In this document: in pieces, positions 7,695 to 15,119 of the stretch
Numbering within the stretch: position 1 is the stretch's first letter
Layout: each line of letters starts with the position of its first letter
NCBI RefSeq assembly: GCF_900090285.1
Contig: NZ_LT607754.1
Span: 5,606,001-5,670,000, forward strand
DNA: 64,000 nucleotides
Direction of reading: 5' to 3'
From: Micromonospora inositola
GTDB taxonomy: Bacteria; Actinomycetota; Actinomycetes; Mycobacteriales; Micromonosporaceae
The notes under the pieces: generated by a model
What the model saw: the letters and a program-made list of their open reading frames with translations, nothing else
Database searches by the model: none
What the model was told of the DNA's origin: nothing
Translations under genes and position numbers: made by a program

Positions 7695-8567
7695 TCAGTC
7701 CGCGCCGAGCAGCGCCTGCAACTGCTGGCCGTTGCGCTGGGCGTAGTCGCGGTAGCAGTTGTTCATCAGCACGTGCGTCTGCTCGGCCTCACCGGCCAGC
7801 TCACGCAGCTTCGGCGCCCAGTCCCGCAGCTCCCGCTCGGAGTACTCGTAACCGAACTTCTCGTGGATGTCCTTGCTGGTCCACCTGTCGCTGTGCCCGT
7901 GGAAGCGGACCACCGCGAGGTCCGCCGTCGCCGCCAGCACCGGGGGCACGGACGACCGGTGCCCCTGCGGCATGTCGACGCAGACGTACGCCAGGTGGTG
8001 CTGGCGCAGGAAGCCCAGCGTCTCGTCCCGGTTGGCCCCGTCGAACCAGGACGCGTGCCGGAACTCGAAGACCGGGCGCAGTGGGTCGCACCGCTTCGCC
8101 ACCTCGAGCAGGTACTGCTTGTTGTCCCGCTTGATGGTGAACCAGGGCGGGAACTGGAACAGCAGCGCGCCGAGCCGGCCCGCCTCGACCAGCGGGTCCA
8201 GGGCGGACAGGAAGCGGGTCCAGACCTCCTCGTACGCCTGCGGCGGCAGGTCGTCCGGGTAGACGTTCTTCTTGTCCGTCTCCGGGCGCAGGTCCTTGTA
8301 GAGCGCGCCTACCCGGGTCGGATGCCCGGTCAGCAGGCTGAACGCCTTGACGTTGAAGGTGAACCCGGGCGGGGTGCGGGCCACCCACAGCTGCGCCGTC
8401 CGCTCGGCGGGCGGTGCGTAGTAGGTGGCGTCCACCTCGACCAGCGGGAACTGTCGGGCGTAGTAGGCCAGCCGCTTCTCCGGGGTGTCCGCGGTCTGCG
8501 GATACCAGCCGGAGTCGAGCAGGGTCCGGTCGGTCCACGAGGCGGTGCCCACCTTTGTCTCACCCAT
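7695..8567 (-). CDS. DUF72 (YecE-like) family protein, copy 2
   Basis: This 290-aa protein is a second DUF72 member, clearly different from the one at 6182. It has KVGTASWTDRTLLDSGWYP at the N-terminus, FPLVEVDATYYAPP, FTFNVKAFSLLTGHP, VFEFRHASWF and, near the end, THVLMNNCYRDYAQRNGQQL. The last motif with the conserved Asn-Asn and Asp-Tyr-Ala is characteristic of the family's barrel core. It starts at the ATG at 8567 and is followed on the same strand by the small ORF and DUF2267 gene, so the three may form one transcript. The biochemical role of the family is not established. Confidence 0.87.
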   Translation of the reverse strand: MGETKVGTASWTDRTLLDSGWYPQTADTPEKRLAYYARQFPLVEVDATYYAPPAERTAQLWVARTPPGFTFNVKAFSLLTGHPTRVGALYKDLRPETDKKNVYPDDLPPQAYEEVWTRFLSALDPLVEAGRLGALLFQFPPWFTIKRDNKQYLLEVAKRCDPLRPVFEFRHASWFDGANRDETLGFLRQHHLAYVCVDMPQGHRSSVPPVLAATADLAVVRFHGHSDRWTSKDIHEKFGYEYSERELRDWAPKLRELAGEAEQTHVLMNNCYRDYAQRNGQQLQALLGAD

Positions 8568-8615
8568 GGGTGGAGTCCACCGCGCGTCGGACCGATCGGC
8601 AACTCGACGCGGCGC

Positions 8616-9014
8616 TCAGGCCGCCCGCCGCTCCCGGGTCTGCTTGCAGGCCACACAGGAGGTGGCGGACGGGAAGATCTCCAGCCGCTCCACCGGGATC
8701 GGCGCGGAACAGCCCTCGCAGAACCCGTAGGTGCCCTCGTCGAGCCGGGTCAGCGCGTGCTCGAACTGCGCGCGGCGGTCCAGGATGGTGCGCAGCAGGG
8801 ACTGCGCGGTGTCGCGCTCGGCGGTCTTGGTGCCGCTGTCGGCCTGGTCGTCGCCGGCGGTGTCGCCGACCTCCACCAGGCGCAGCACCTGGCTCTGCAG
8901 CACGGCCTGGTCGTACTCCGCGGTCAGCTCGTCGTAGCGCGACCGCAGGGACTGCCGGATCTGGTCGATCTCCGCCTGGGACCGGCCCGTGGCTACCGTG
9001 TCGTGGACGAGCAT
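8616..9014 (-). CDS. TraR/DksA-type C4 zinc-finger protein
   Basis: This 132-aa protein belongs to the DksA/TraR group, small proteins with a coiled coil and a C4 zinc finger that can insert into the RNA polymerase secondary channel. The finger CEGC...CVAC (17 residues between the two pairs) lies near the C-terminus, after GTYGFCEGC, a highly conserved block. The coiled coil spans about 10-90 with an acidic patch DDQADSGTKTAERD at the tip. The ATG at 9014 was chosen because AAAGGCAGG precedes it; an in-frame ATG 27 bases earlier is possible. Actinobacterial members are often stress-induced, and which polymerase or ppGpp function this one has is unknown. Confidence 0.85.
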   Translation of the reverse strand: MLVHDTVATGRSQAEIDQIRQSLRSRYDELTAEYDQAVLQSQVLRLVEVGDTAGDDQADSGTKTAERDTAQSLLRTILDRRAQFEHALTRLDEGTYGFCEGCSAPIPVERLEIFPSATSCVACKQTRERRAA

Positions 9015-9212
9015 CGCTGCCTGCCTTTCGTGGGGCCTCACATCGATCCGGGGCGGTGGGACGCCCCGGACCTGTCCGTCGGTGGCCCGGGTGAGATCAC
9101 CCGTGCTCTGTGAGCCGGGCGATTACCCACACCTGGAAAGGATCAAACCGACGATCTTTCGCCCCTCGACGTGCTGCCTGTCCGGTTCGCCGCCGCCGGC
9201 CCGCGGGTTCAC

Positions 9213-9842
9213 TCAGCCGGGCTCGACCACGGCCGGGTGGCGGGGGTCGTCGACCCGGACCACCACGTCGGCGAAGGAGGCCGGGGCGACCTCGTCGGCG
9301 TACCGGGCGAAGGCGGGCAGCGTCCAGCGCAGCTCCGGGTCGGTACGCCGGGCCAGCGCGGCCGGGGAGAGCGCCAGGTGCACGGTGACGTCGAAGGGCA
9401 GCCCGCCGCCGAGCAGCAGCGCCCCACTGACCAGCACCACGCCACCGGGCGGCAGCTCGACGTACCCGGCCCGGCTGGCCCGGTCGGTGGCGGCGTCCCA
9501 GAGCGACGGGAGCAGCCGGCCGGACCCGTCCGCGCCGGCCGGGTCGAGCACCTCCCGGCGCAGCCCGGTCTCGTCGACCCAGCCCTCGTAGTAGGCGTCG
9601 GGGTTGGTCCGGCCCTGTTCCAGCCGTACCGAGGCGGGACGGAGGAAGCCGGCGGCGAGCACGTGCAGCACCGGACGCCCGGCGGCGCGCAGCGGGTCGA
9701 CCAGGGCCGCGGCCAGCGCGTCGGGACCGGCGGCCGGTGGACCGTCGACGGCCACCCGCAGCCGGCCCGACACTGCGGTGCCGGCGAGCCGATCGGCCAG
9801 CTCGGCGACGAGTCGTTCGGACGTGATCGGACGGACGCGCAT
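9213..9842 (-). CDS. Uridine kinase-like P-loop protein with a degenerate Walker A motif
   Basis: The 209-aa product has the overall layout of actinobacterial uridine kinase-like proteins: an N-terminal beta strand and loop (LRVAVDGPP), HVLAAGFLRPASVRL, the DAYYEGWVDE region and a C-terminal VRVDDPRHP. The expected phosphate-binding loop GPPGAGK(S/T) is replaced by GPPAAGPDA at residues 34-42. The catalytic Lys and the following Ser/Thr are therefore absent. The rest of the fold appears intact and the frame is clean, so this may be a pseudo-kinase rather than a broken gene. It is unlikely to phosphorylate uridine. It is encoded between the DksA-like and winged-helix genes on the same strand. 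Confidence 0.72.
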   Translation of the reverse strand: MRVRPITSERLVAELADRLAGTAVSGRLRVAVDGPPAAGPDALAAALVDPLRAAGRPVLHVLAAGFLRPASVRLEQGRTNPDAYYEGWVDETGLRREVLDPAGADGSGRLLPSLWDAATDRASRAGYVELPPGGVVLVSGALLLGGGLPFDVTVHLALSPAALARRTDPELRWTLPAFARYADEVAPASFADVVVRVDDPRHPAVVEPG

Positions 9843-9892
9843 CCGACCATGGTGCCGGGCCGGCCCGGTGGGCGGCCAAGGACCCGGCCGGG

Positions 9893-10501
9893 TCAGCTGG
9901 TGCGGTCGATGGTGACGCGGGCGTCGTCGGCGAGCCGGTAGCCGACGCCGTAGACGGTGGTGACCAGGGGGACGTCCACGCCGACCTTGCCGCGTAGCCG
10001 CCGGACATGCACGTCCACCGTGCGGACGCCGGCGTGCTCGTAGCCCCAGACCGCGTTGAGCAGTTGCAGCCGGGTGAAGACCCGGCGCGGATGGGCGACC
10101 AGGTGCAGCAGCAGGTCGAACTCCAGTCGGGTCAGCGGCAGCGGCTCGCCGTCGCGCAGCACCGAGCGGGAGGCGGCCAGAATATGCAGGGTCGGGATGG
10201 TCGGCGCGAGGGGGCGGGACGGGGACCGGCCGGCCGGCACCGGGTCTGGGCGGCGCTCCACCGCGCCGGCGCCGCTGGAGATGACCGCGTCACCCCGTTC
10301 CAGCATCTCCCGGGCGGCCTCCAGCAGCCGGCGCGCGGGTGGGGTCAGGGACTCCTCGCAGGCGAGCGGGATGGACAGGGTCACCGTGAGCACGGGTGCG
10401 GCTGTGTTCGCGGGGCGACGCTGGCCGCCGGGGGGACGACCGGGAACCGCGGGTTGGGACGTATGCCATCCGGCGCGCGACGAGGCGGGGCTGACCGACA
10501 T
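9893..10501 (-). CDS. Orphan winged-helix (OmpR/PhoB-type) transcriptional regulator without a receiver domain
   Basis: The 202-aa protein starts at the ATG at 10501 directly behind GGAGGACC. Residues about 105-191 form an OmpR/PhoB-type DNA-binding domain: LTRLEFDLLLHLVAHPRRVFTRLQLLNAVWG, then RTVDVHVRRLRGKVG and TVYGVGYRL, which hold the recognition helix and wing. The first 100 residues contain no phospho-acceptor Asp, DD pair or Lys of a receiver domain and are Pro/Arg-rich. No sensor kinase is adjacent, so control is probably not by phosphorelay. The 281-bp leader upstream holds a TGTG...CACA pair that could be an autoregulatory operator. Similar receiver-less proteins are recurrent in actinobacteria, with mostly unknown targets. 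Confidence 0.85.
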   Translation of the reverse strand: MSVSPASSRAGWHTSQPAVPGRPPGGQRRPANTAAPVLTVTLSIPLACEESLTPPARRLLEAAREMLERGDAVISSGAGAVERRPDPVPAGRSPSRPLAPTIPTLHILAASRSVLRDGEPLPLTRLEFDLLLHLVAHPRRVFTRLQLLNAVWGYEHAGVRTVDVHVRRLRGKVGVDVPLVTTVYGVGYRLADDARVTIDRTS

Positions 10502-10606
10502 GGTCCTCCTTGGCTGGTCCGGGTATCTCCCCACGGCCCGGGACGCCGCTTCATCGATGCTTCCCGGCGCCTGTGCGAGGGTCAAGGGGCGGCTACGTTG
10601 CATGAA

Positions 10607-10626
10607 TGTGACAATTGACGAACACA
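10607..10626. promoter_or_regulatory. Candidate operator upstream of the winged-helix regulator
   Basis: TGTG and CACA flank a 12-base AT-rich centre containing ACAATTGACG, 106 bases upstream of the regulator start. The centre is notably less GC-rich than its surroundings. No protein-binding evidence exists; the short arms could arise by chance. Confidence 0.25.
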
Positions 10627-10782
10627 TCGGAGCCGCCCGCTCGCTCTCCGTGCGAGGCCAGATGATTACAGCAGAGCCGTCGGGATGGCCCGTTACGGGG
10701 GGGTCCCCGGCCGGTTCACATTGGCCGGTGGCGCCGCGGCGCCGCTGCTCACGCAGGGAGAACGCCGGGTGCGGCGCGGCGG

Positions 10783-11274
10783 TCAGCGGGGCGCCCGGCC
10801 GGCGGTGGCCGGGGGCGCGGCGGACGAGGGGCGGTGCGGCGGGGTGGGGCCGAGGGTGGGCAGCCCGGCGATGCGCCAGGCGGCGAACCCGCCCACGACG
10901 TCGGTGGCCCGGTGCAGGCCGAGCTCCCGGAGGGCGGCGGCGGCCAGCGAGGAGGTGTAGCCCTCCTGGCAGAGGATCACCACCGGCACGTCGTAGTCGA
11001 CGGCCTGGGGCAGCCGGGCCGGACAGCGCGGGTCGAACCGCCACTCGAGCACGTTGCGTTCCACGGCGAGGGCGCCGGGGACGGTGCCGTGCGCGGCGCG
11101 CTGGCCCGCCGGCCGGATGTCGACCAGCAACGCTCCCGACCGGTACGCGAGGTGGGCCTGCTCGGGGTCGAGCCGGCGCAGCCGGGCCCGGGCGGCGGCC
11201 AGGATCTCGTCGATGCCCCGGGAGCCGGCCGGCGCGACCGGACAGCTGTCGGTACGGGTCTGGGTGTGCGGCAT
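10783..11274 (-). CDS. Rhodanese-domain sulfurtransferase
   Basis: This 163-aa single-domain rhodanese starts at the ATG at 11274, behind GGAAGGAC. The fold is marked by GALLVDIRPAGQRAAHG, an oxyanion/entry region VERNVLEWRFDP, and the active-site loop VVILCQEGYTSS, where the Cys would carry the persulfide. It lies 62 bases downstream of the cysteine dioxygenase gene on the same strand and probably shares its mRNA. The pairing makes sense because cysteine dioxygenase removes cysteine thiol while rhodaneses handle persulfide sulfur. The C-terminal 25 residues are Pro-rich tail. The exact sulfur donor and acceptor cannot be told from sequence. Confidence 0.88.
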   Translation of the reverse strand: MPHTQTRTDSCPVAPAGSRGIDEILAAARARLRRLDPEQAHLAYRSGALLVDIRPAGQRAAHGTVPGALAVERNVLEWRFDPRCPARLPQAVDYDVPVVILCQEGYTSSLAAAALRELGLHRATDVVGGFAAWRIAGLPTLGPTPPHRPSSAAPPATAGRAPR

Positions 11275-11336
11275 CGTCGCGTCCTTCCGGGTGGATGTCG
11301 GGTCCGCGGGTGGGAGCGGTCGCGCGCCGGACGGGT

Positions 11337-11789
11337 TCACCACGCCACCCCGGCCTCGGCCACGTCCGCGATCAGGAGCCGCCCGTCGACGAGCCGGTAG
11401 CGGCTCATCCGGCGCAGCGCGGGCCGGTAGACGTGCACGCTGACCGCCGGCTGGTCACCCCGGTTGGTCACCACGTGCACGTGTCGGGCGCCGAAGCGCC
11501 GGCCGGCGCCCGCGGCGAGCCGGTGCGGACGCAGCCGGCCACCGCTGACCATCTCCTCGGTGAGGCTGCCGGCGACGACCAGGAAGGCGCCGGAGGAGCC
11601 GCCGTGGTCGTGCAGGTCGGTGCCCTGTCCGGGCAGCCAGCTCAGCGCCCAGACCTCGTGGTCGGGCCCGGCCGCGAGCCGCGCGTACCACCGCTGGGTC
11701 CGGTCGAAGCGCAGCGGGACCGACCAACCGACCGGGTCCGCGTACCGGGCGGCGACGGTGAGCAGGTCGGACGGCTGGGTGCTGGTCAT
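11337..11789 (-). CDS. Cysteine dioxygenase family protein (cupin)
   Basis: This 150-aa cupin starts at the ATG at 11789. Cysteine dioxygenase oxidises L-cysteine to cysteine sulfinate with a mononuclear Fe(II) held by three His residues. Here TDLHDHGGSSGAFLVVAGSLTEE gives the HxH pair and ARHVHVVTNRGD the third His, both in family positions; WLPGQGTDLHDH is the usual lead-in. The bacterial length is normal. The gene leads an apparent operon with a rhodanese. Its promoter region carries a CCTA-N9-TAGG element overlapping the probable -35, like CymR/Rrf2-type sulfur-metabolism operators. Related thiol dioxygenases (3-mercaptopropionate) cannot be excluded. Confidence 0.87.
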   Translation of the reverse strand: MTSTQPSDLLTVAARYADPVGWSVPLRFDRTQRWYARLAAGPDHEVWALSWLPGQGTDLHDHGGSSGAFLVVAGSLTEEMVSGGRLRPHRLAAGAGRRFGARHVHVVTNRGDQPAVSVHVYRPALRRMSRYRLVDGRLLIADVAEAGVAW

Positions 11790-11831
11790 GGGCGGTTGGT
11801 CCTCCCGGTGCGGAGCGGCGCGTGCCCCGTC

Positions 11832-11864
11832 ACTATAGGAGGTAAGCCCTATAGGTTTAGTAGG
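11832..11864 (-). promoter_or_regulatory. Promoter with Rrf2/CymR-like operator for the cysteine dioxygenase operon
   Basis: The element CCTATAGGTTTAGTAGG at 11848-11864 has CCTA-N9-TAGG arms, the same arm sequence and spacing as known CymR-type sites of cysteine metabolism. A second TATAGG unit lies just beyond. A -10-like TATAGT (minus strand, 11837-11832) lies 43 bases before the ATG, so the operator covers the -35 region. This is a clear AT-rich island in GC-rich DNA. Assigning an Rrf2 repressor is inference; no such gene is in the window. Confidence 0.55.
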
Positions 11865-11910
11865 TAATACCGGATGCTGGGACGGCGGCTCCGCGAGCCG
11901 CATCGGCCGG

Positions 11911-12288
11911 TCAGCGCAGCATTGGCGGGTCCACCCGGTAGCCGGGCACCGACGGCCAGCGCACGGTCAGCACCACCGACTCCCGCTCCGCGTACCAGGA
12001 ATGGTCGACGCCCCGGCCCCACACCACGTAGTCGCCGGGCGTGCCGAGCACCACCGCGCGGTCCGGCAGCTCCACCCGGAACCGACCGCTGATCAGCACC
12101 AGCAGCGCGGTGCGGCGCTCGCCGGTGGCCCATCGGGACCGGGCCTCCCCCGCCCGGTGCACGCCCCACTTCACCTCGACCTCGGTGCTGTGCCGGACGT
12201 CCCCCGGCGGCTTGAAGTGGCCGAGCAGCCAGCCGGCGTCGGCCGCCCCGTCCACACCCGCGTTGCCGACGTACACCGAATCGTCCAT
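11911..12288 (-). CDS. Small cupin-like protein
   Basis: This 125-aa protein starts at the ATG at 12288 behind GGGGAGGGA. The second half has the beta-rich rhythm of a cupin barrel (LLVLISGRFRVELPDRAVVLG, then GDYVVWGRGVDHSWYAERESVVLTVRW). The pattern SGRFRVEL...PGDYVVWG...HSW corresponds to the two cupin motifs, though only one metal-type His (DHSW) is obvious. Conserved actinobacterial proteins of this type are mostly annotated as hypothetical. It is separated from the cysteine dioxygenase operon by the promoter island and faces the ankyrin gene divergently. Function unknown. Confidence 0.7.
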   Translation of the reverse strand: MDDSVYVGNAGVDGAADAGWLLGHFKPPGDVRHSTEVEVKWGVHRAGEARSRWATGERRTALLVLISGRFRVELPDRAVVLGTPGDYVVWGRGVDHSWYAERESVVLTVRWPSVPGYRVDPPMLR

Positions 12289-12357
12289 CCGTCCCTCCCC
12301 GCGCCGGGCTGGCAAGCTACCAGGCACGGCCGGTCCGGGTCCCACTAACCTGGACGG

Positions 12358-12750
12358 ATGACCGACGATCTCGACGCGGAGACGCTCGCCTTCGCGCACC
12401 GGATGTTCGACCTGGCGCGCGGCGGGGCGACCGAGGAACTGGCCGGGTACGTCGACGCCGGCCTGCCGGTCAACATGACCAACGACAAGGGCGACACCCT
12501 GCTGATCCTCGCCGCGTACCACGCCCATCCGCCGACCGTGGCCGCGCTGCTGGCCCGCGGTGCCGACCACGCCCGGATCAACGACCGGGGCCAGACGGCG
12601 CTCGCCGCGGCGGTCTTCCGCAAGAACACCGAGGCGGTACGCGCGCTGGTCGAGGCCGGCGCGGACCCGGACCACGGCAGCCCCTCGGCGGTGGAGACGG
12701 CACGCTTCTTCGACCTGCCGGAGATGCTGGCGGCGCTCGGACGGAGCTGA
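12358..12750 (+). CDS. Ankyrin-repeat protein
   Basis: This 130-aa protein starts at the ATG at 12358. It has three recognisable ankyrin repeats of about 33 residues: GLPVNMTNDKGDTLLILAAYH, ADHARINDRGQTALAAAVFR and ADPDHGSPSAVETARFFD, each with the G-x-T-x-L-x-x-A hairpin and helix pattern, the last one degenerate. The N-terminal FAHRMFDLARGGATEELAGYVDAG matches the stand-alone ankyrin proteins common in bacteria. Such proteins mediate protein-protein contacts; the partner is unknown. The gene is followed by a DUF3500 gene on the same strand, 44 bases downstream with the start used here, so they may be co-transcribed. Confidence 0.87.
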   Translation: MTDDLDAETLAFAHRMFDLARGGATEELAGYVDAGLPVNMTNDKGDTLLILAAYHAHPPTVAALLARGADHARINDRGQTALAAAVFRKNTEAVRALVEAGADPDHGSPSAVETARFFDLPEMLAALGRS

Positions 12751-12794
12751 CGCACCGGCCGGTGCGCCGGCCGTCGGGGCGGTATACAGGGTCG

Positions 12795-13742
12795 GTGGAG
12801 GATCCCGTACCGGAGCAGATGCGCACGGCGGCCGGCGCCCTGCTGGCGGCACTCGACGAGTCGGGCCGGCGACGCGCCGGCCACGCCTTCGACGACGAGC
12901 CGGCCCGGCGGTGGCTGGAGTACCGGCCCCGCCCCCGGCCCGGCGTGCCCCTCGCCGACCTGGACGTGGCGGCCCGCAAGGCGGCACACCGGCTCCTCGC
13001 CACCGCGCTGAGCCCGCCGGCGTACGCGCAGGCGATGGCGATCATCGCCTTGGAGGAGGTGCTCGACCGGGCGGAGGGCTGGCGCCGCGGCCGGCACAGC
13101 GGCGACTACTGGGTCGCCCTCTTCGGCGACCCGGCCGCCGACGACCGGTGGGGCTGGCGGATCGAGGGGCACCACCTCTCGGTGAGCATGACCGTGGTCG
13201 ACGACCAGGTCTCCCCCGCCCCGCTCTTCTTCGGCGCCAACCCGGCCACGGTCCGGCACGCCGGCCGGCCGGTCTCCCGGCCGCTCGGCGTCGAGGAGGA
13301 CCTGGCCCGGGAACTGCTGGACGCGCTCGGTACGGCGGGACGGGCCGCGGCGGTCATCGCCGACGAGGCGCCCGCCGACATCATCAGCGCCACCCGGCCG
13401 ACCGCGCCCGGCCGGCTCGACCCGCTCGGGGTGCCGCGGAGCCGGCTCACGCCGACCGGCCGGGCGCTGCTCGACCGGCTCGTCGCCCTCTACCTCGACC
13501 GGCTCCCGCCGGAGCTGGCCGCCCGGGAGGCCGACCGGCTCGACGGCGGGGAGCTGCACTTCGCCTGGGCCGGCGCGACCCGGCCGGGGCAGCGGCACTA
13601 CTACCGCGTCCAGGCCGACGACCTGCTGATCGAGTACGACAACACCACCGACGACGGCAACCACGCGCACACCGTCCTGCGCCGCCCGGCCAGCGACTTC
13701 GGCGCCGACGTCCTCGCCGCCCACCACGCCACCGCCCACTGA
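12795..13742 (+). CDS. DUF3500 family protein
   Basis: A protein of about 315 aa of the DUF3500 family, recognisable by RWGWRIEGHHLSVSMTVVDD and PLFFGANPATVRHA, followed by a C-terminal YRVQADDLLIEYDNTTDDGNHAHTVLR block. The family has no established function; the paired His residues in the HH and NHAH segments could bind metal. The start is uncertain: GTG at 12762, GTG at 12795 and ATG at 12819 are in frame, and 12795 was chosen for its distance from CAGGG. It ends just before a partial copy of the palindromic repeat and converges on the DUF2231 gene. Confidence 0.82.
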   Translation: MEDPVPEQMRTAAGALLAALDESGRRRAGHAFDDEPARRWLEYRPRPRPGVPLADLDVAARKAAHRLLATALSPPAYAQAMAIIALEEVLDRAEGWRRGRHSGDYWVALFGDPAADDRWGWRIEGHHLSVSMTVVDDQVSPAPLFFGANPATVRHAGRPVSRPLGVEEDLARELLDALGTAGRAAAVIADEAPADIISATRPTAPGRLDPLGVPRSRLTPTGRALLDRLVALYLDRLPPELAAREADRLDGGELHFAWAGATRPGQRHYYRVQADDLLIEYDNTTDDGNHAHTVLRRPASDFGADVLAAHHATAH

Positions 13743-13775
13743 CCTCCGCCCATGCCACCCGCCCGTCCCGCACCG

Positions 13776-13800
13776 GTGATCATGAAGGTGGTGTCACGAC
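13776..13800. repeat. Palindromic-repeat family, partial copy 2, supplying a stop codon
   Basis: GTGATCATGAAGGTGGTGTCAC matches one arm plus inner part of the repeat at 939-998, in the inverted sense (there GTTGATCATGAAGTTGTTGTCACC). Only one arm is present. It lies between convergent genes and overlaps the DUF2231 3' end, so the repeat encodes that protein's last residues and TGA (13780-13782). Confidence 0.6.
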
Positions 13801-14301
13801 AGCCCGCGGACGGACGATCTCCACGGTGGAGCCGGGGATGTCAACCAGCGCCTCGAAGCCGCTCGGCTCGACCGCACGGCCCCGGTCGAACTGGCGCATC
13901 AGCCTGGCGCCCAGCCAGACCCCGACCGCGCCGACGGCCAGGGCGACCAGCTCGGTGGCGAGCAGCACGGCGGTGGCGCCGCGCTGCGGCGCGTGGGCCC
14001 GGATCAGGCAGGCGAGCAGGAACAGCCCCGCCATCGCGGCGTTGACCAGGTTGAAGGTGACCGCGGTACGGCGGGTCCGGCCGGCCCGGACGTCCCACAG
14101 GTCGACCATCCCGGCCATGGCGGCGAGGGCGGCCGCGACCAGCGCGGCGACCGCGCTCCAGTAGCCCACCTCGCCGAGGAAGGCGGGGCCGCCGGCGACG
14201 TCGGCCAGGTCGAACACCGCGGCACTGACGAACAGCCCGAACGGGAACGTCACCAGCATCGGTTGGATGGGGTGCCCCTGCACCCGCAGTCGGCTCTCCA
14301 T
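13780..14301 (-). CDS. DUF2231 family membrane protein
   Basis: This 173-aa integral membrane protein starts at the ATG at 14301. The N-terminal RVQGHPIQPMLVTFPFGLFVSA is the DUF2231 signature (GHP.HP.LV..P.GL), with the His-Pro pair conserved in the family, and four hydrophobic segments follow. Some DUF2231 proteins are fused to cytochromes or redox domains, but no heme motif occurs here. The last six residues (VVTPPS) and the stop derive from the palindromic repeat, so the natural C-terminus may have been altered by its insertion. It is convergent with DUF3500 and encoded just downstream of the GAF-ANTAR gene on the same strand. Confidence 0.85.
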   Translation of the reverse strand: MESRLRVQGHPIQPMLVTFPFGLFVSAAVFDLADVAGGPAFLGEVGYWSAVAALVAAALAAMAGMVDLWDVRAGRTRRTAVTFNLVNAAMAGLFLLACLIRAHAPQRGATAVLLATELVALAVGAVGVWLGARLMRQFDRGRAVEPSGFEALVDIPGSTVEIVRPRAVVTPPS

Positions 14302-14378
14302 CGGTTCCTCCCCAGTATCGGTGCAGCTCGCCAGTCCAAAGTGCTACCCGACCGCCAATGGGACGAAACGAACGCCGT

Positions 14379-15119
14379 TCAGCTCTCCCGGGGACGGGAG
14401 ACGGTGATCACCAACCGCTCGGCCACCTCGCGCAGCGGTATGCCCAACGAGGCGGCGGCGCTGCGGAGCACGTTCAGCGCCTCCGGGGCCGGGCAGCCGC
14501 GCTGGGTCATGATCACCCCGATGGCCTGCCCGACGACCCCCTCCTCCAGCAGGCTGGAGTCCAGCCGACCGGCCTGCGCCGCCTGTCGGGCCCGGTCCCG
14601 GACCGCAGCCAGCAGCAGCCCGGCGTGCTCGGCGAGGAGCATCGCGGTGAGCTGGTGCCGGGTGGTCAGCCCCGGCGCCGACTCGGCGTACAGGTTGATC
14701 GCACCGATCACCTGCTCGTCGACGTCGACCGGCGCGGAGATCACCCCGCGTACGCCCAGCCGGCGGGCCCGGGTGGTCCAGGCCGGCCAGCGCGACTCCT
14801 GCGCCAGGTCCTCGGCGATGACCATCTCGCGGCGGCGGATGGCGCTCATCGCCGGCGAGTCGGGGCCGTGCCGCAGGTCGTCCAGCTCGGCCAGCCGGGG
14901 CTCGGAGGCGGCCACGCCGGCCGGCTCGCCGGCCCGCAGCGCGGTGAACCCGCAGCAGGCCACCCCCGGTACGGCGTCCCGGGCGATCCGGACCAGCTGG
15001 TCCAGCGCCTCGTCGAAGTCGGTGACCGCGATCAGGCCGGCGGTCAGCTCCCTCAGCAGTGCCGCGGTCTCCAGCACGCCCAGCGCGTCGATGGTCGACT
15101 CCCGCGTGTCCAGGTTCAC
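14379..15119 (-). CDS. GAF-ANTAR domain RNA-binding antitermination regulator
   Basis: The protein is about 246 aa from a GTG at 15119, or 278 aa from a TTG at 15215. A GAF domain spans about residues 12-175 (TAALLRELTAGLIAVTDFDEALDQLV to YAESAPGLTTRHQL), and an ANTAR domain fills the C-terminus (EGVVGQAIGVIMTQRGCPAPEALNVLR, then IPLREVAERLV). ANTAR domains bind paired hairpins in nascent RNA and prevent termination; actinobacteria have many GAF-ANTAR pairs sensing small ligands or redox state. A 24-codon ORF (15190 to 15116) with GGGAGAGG upstream overlaps the GTG as GTGA, so translation may be coupled or the true N-terminus frame-shifted. The ligand is unknown. Confidence 0.85.
   Translation of the reverse strand: MNLDTRESTIDALGVLETAALLRELTAGLIAVTDFDEALDQLVRIARDAVPGVACCGFTALRAGEPAGVAASEPRLAELDDLRHGPDSPAMSAIRRREMVIAEDLAQESRWPAWTTRARRLGVRGVISAPVDVDEQVIGAINLYAESAPGLTTRHQLTAMLLAEHAGLLLAAVRDRARQAAQAGRLDSSLLEEGVVGQAIGVIMTQRGCPAPEALNVLRSAAASLGIPLREVAERLVITVSRPRES

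Noticed and set aside
10602..11000. Plus-strand frame starting MNVTIDEHIGAARSLSVRG
   Set aside because: It quickly becomes Arg/Gly-rich and runs antisense through the rhodanese gene, and no ribosome binding site precedes it.
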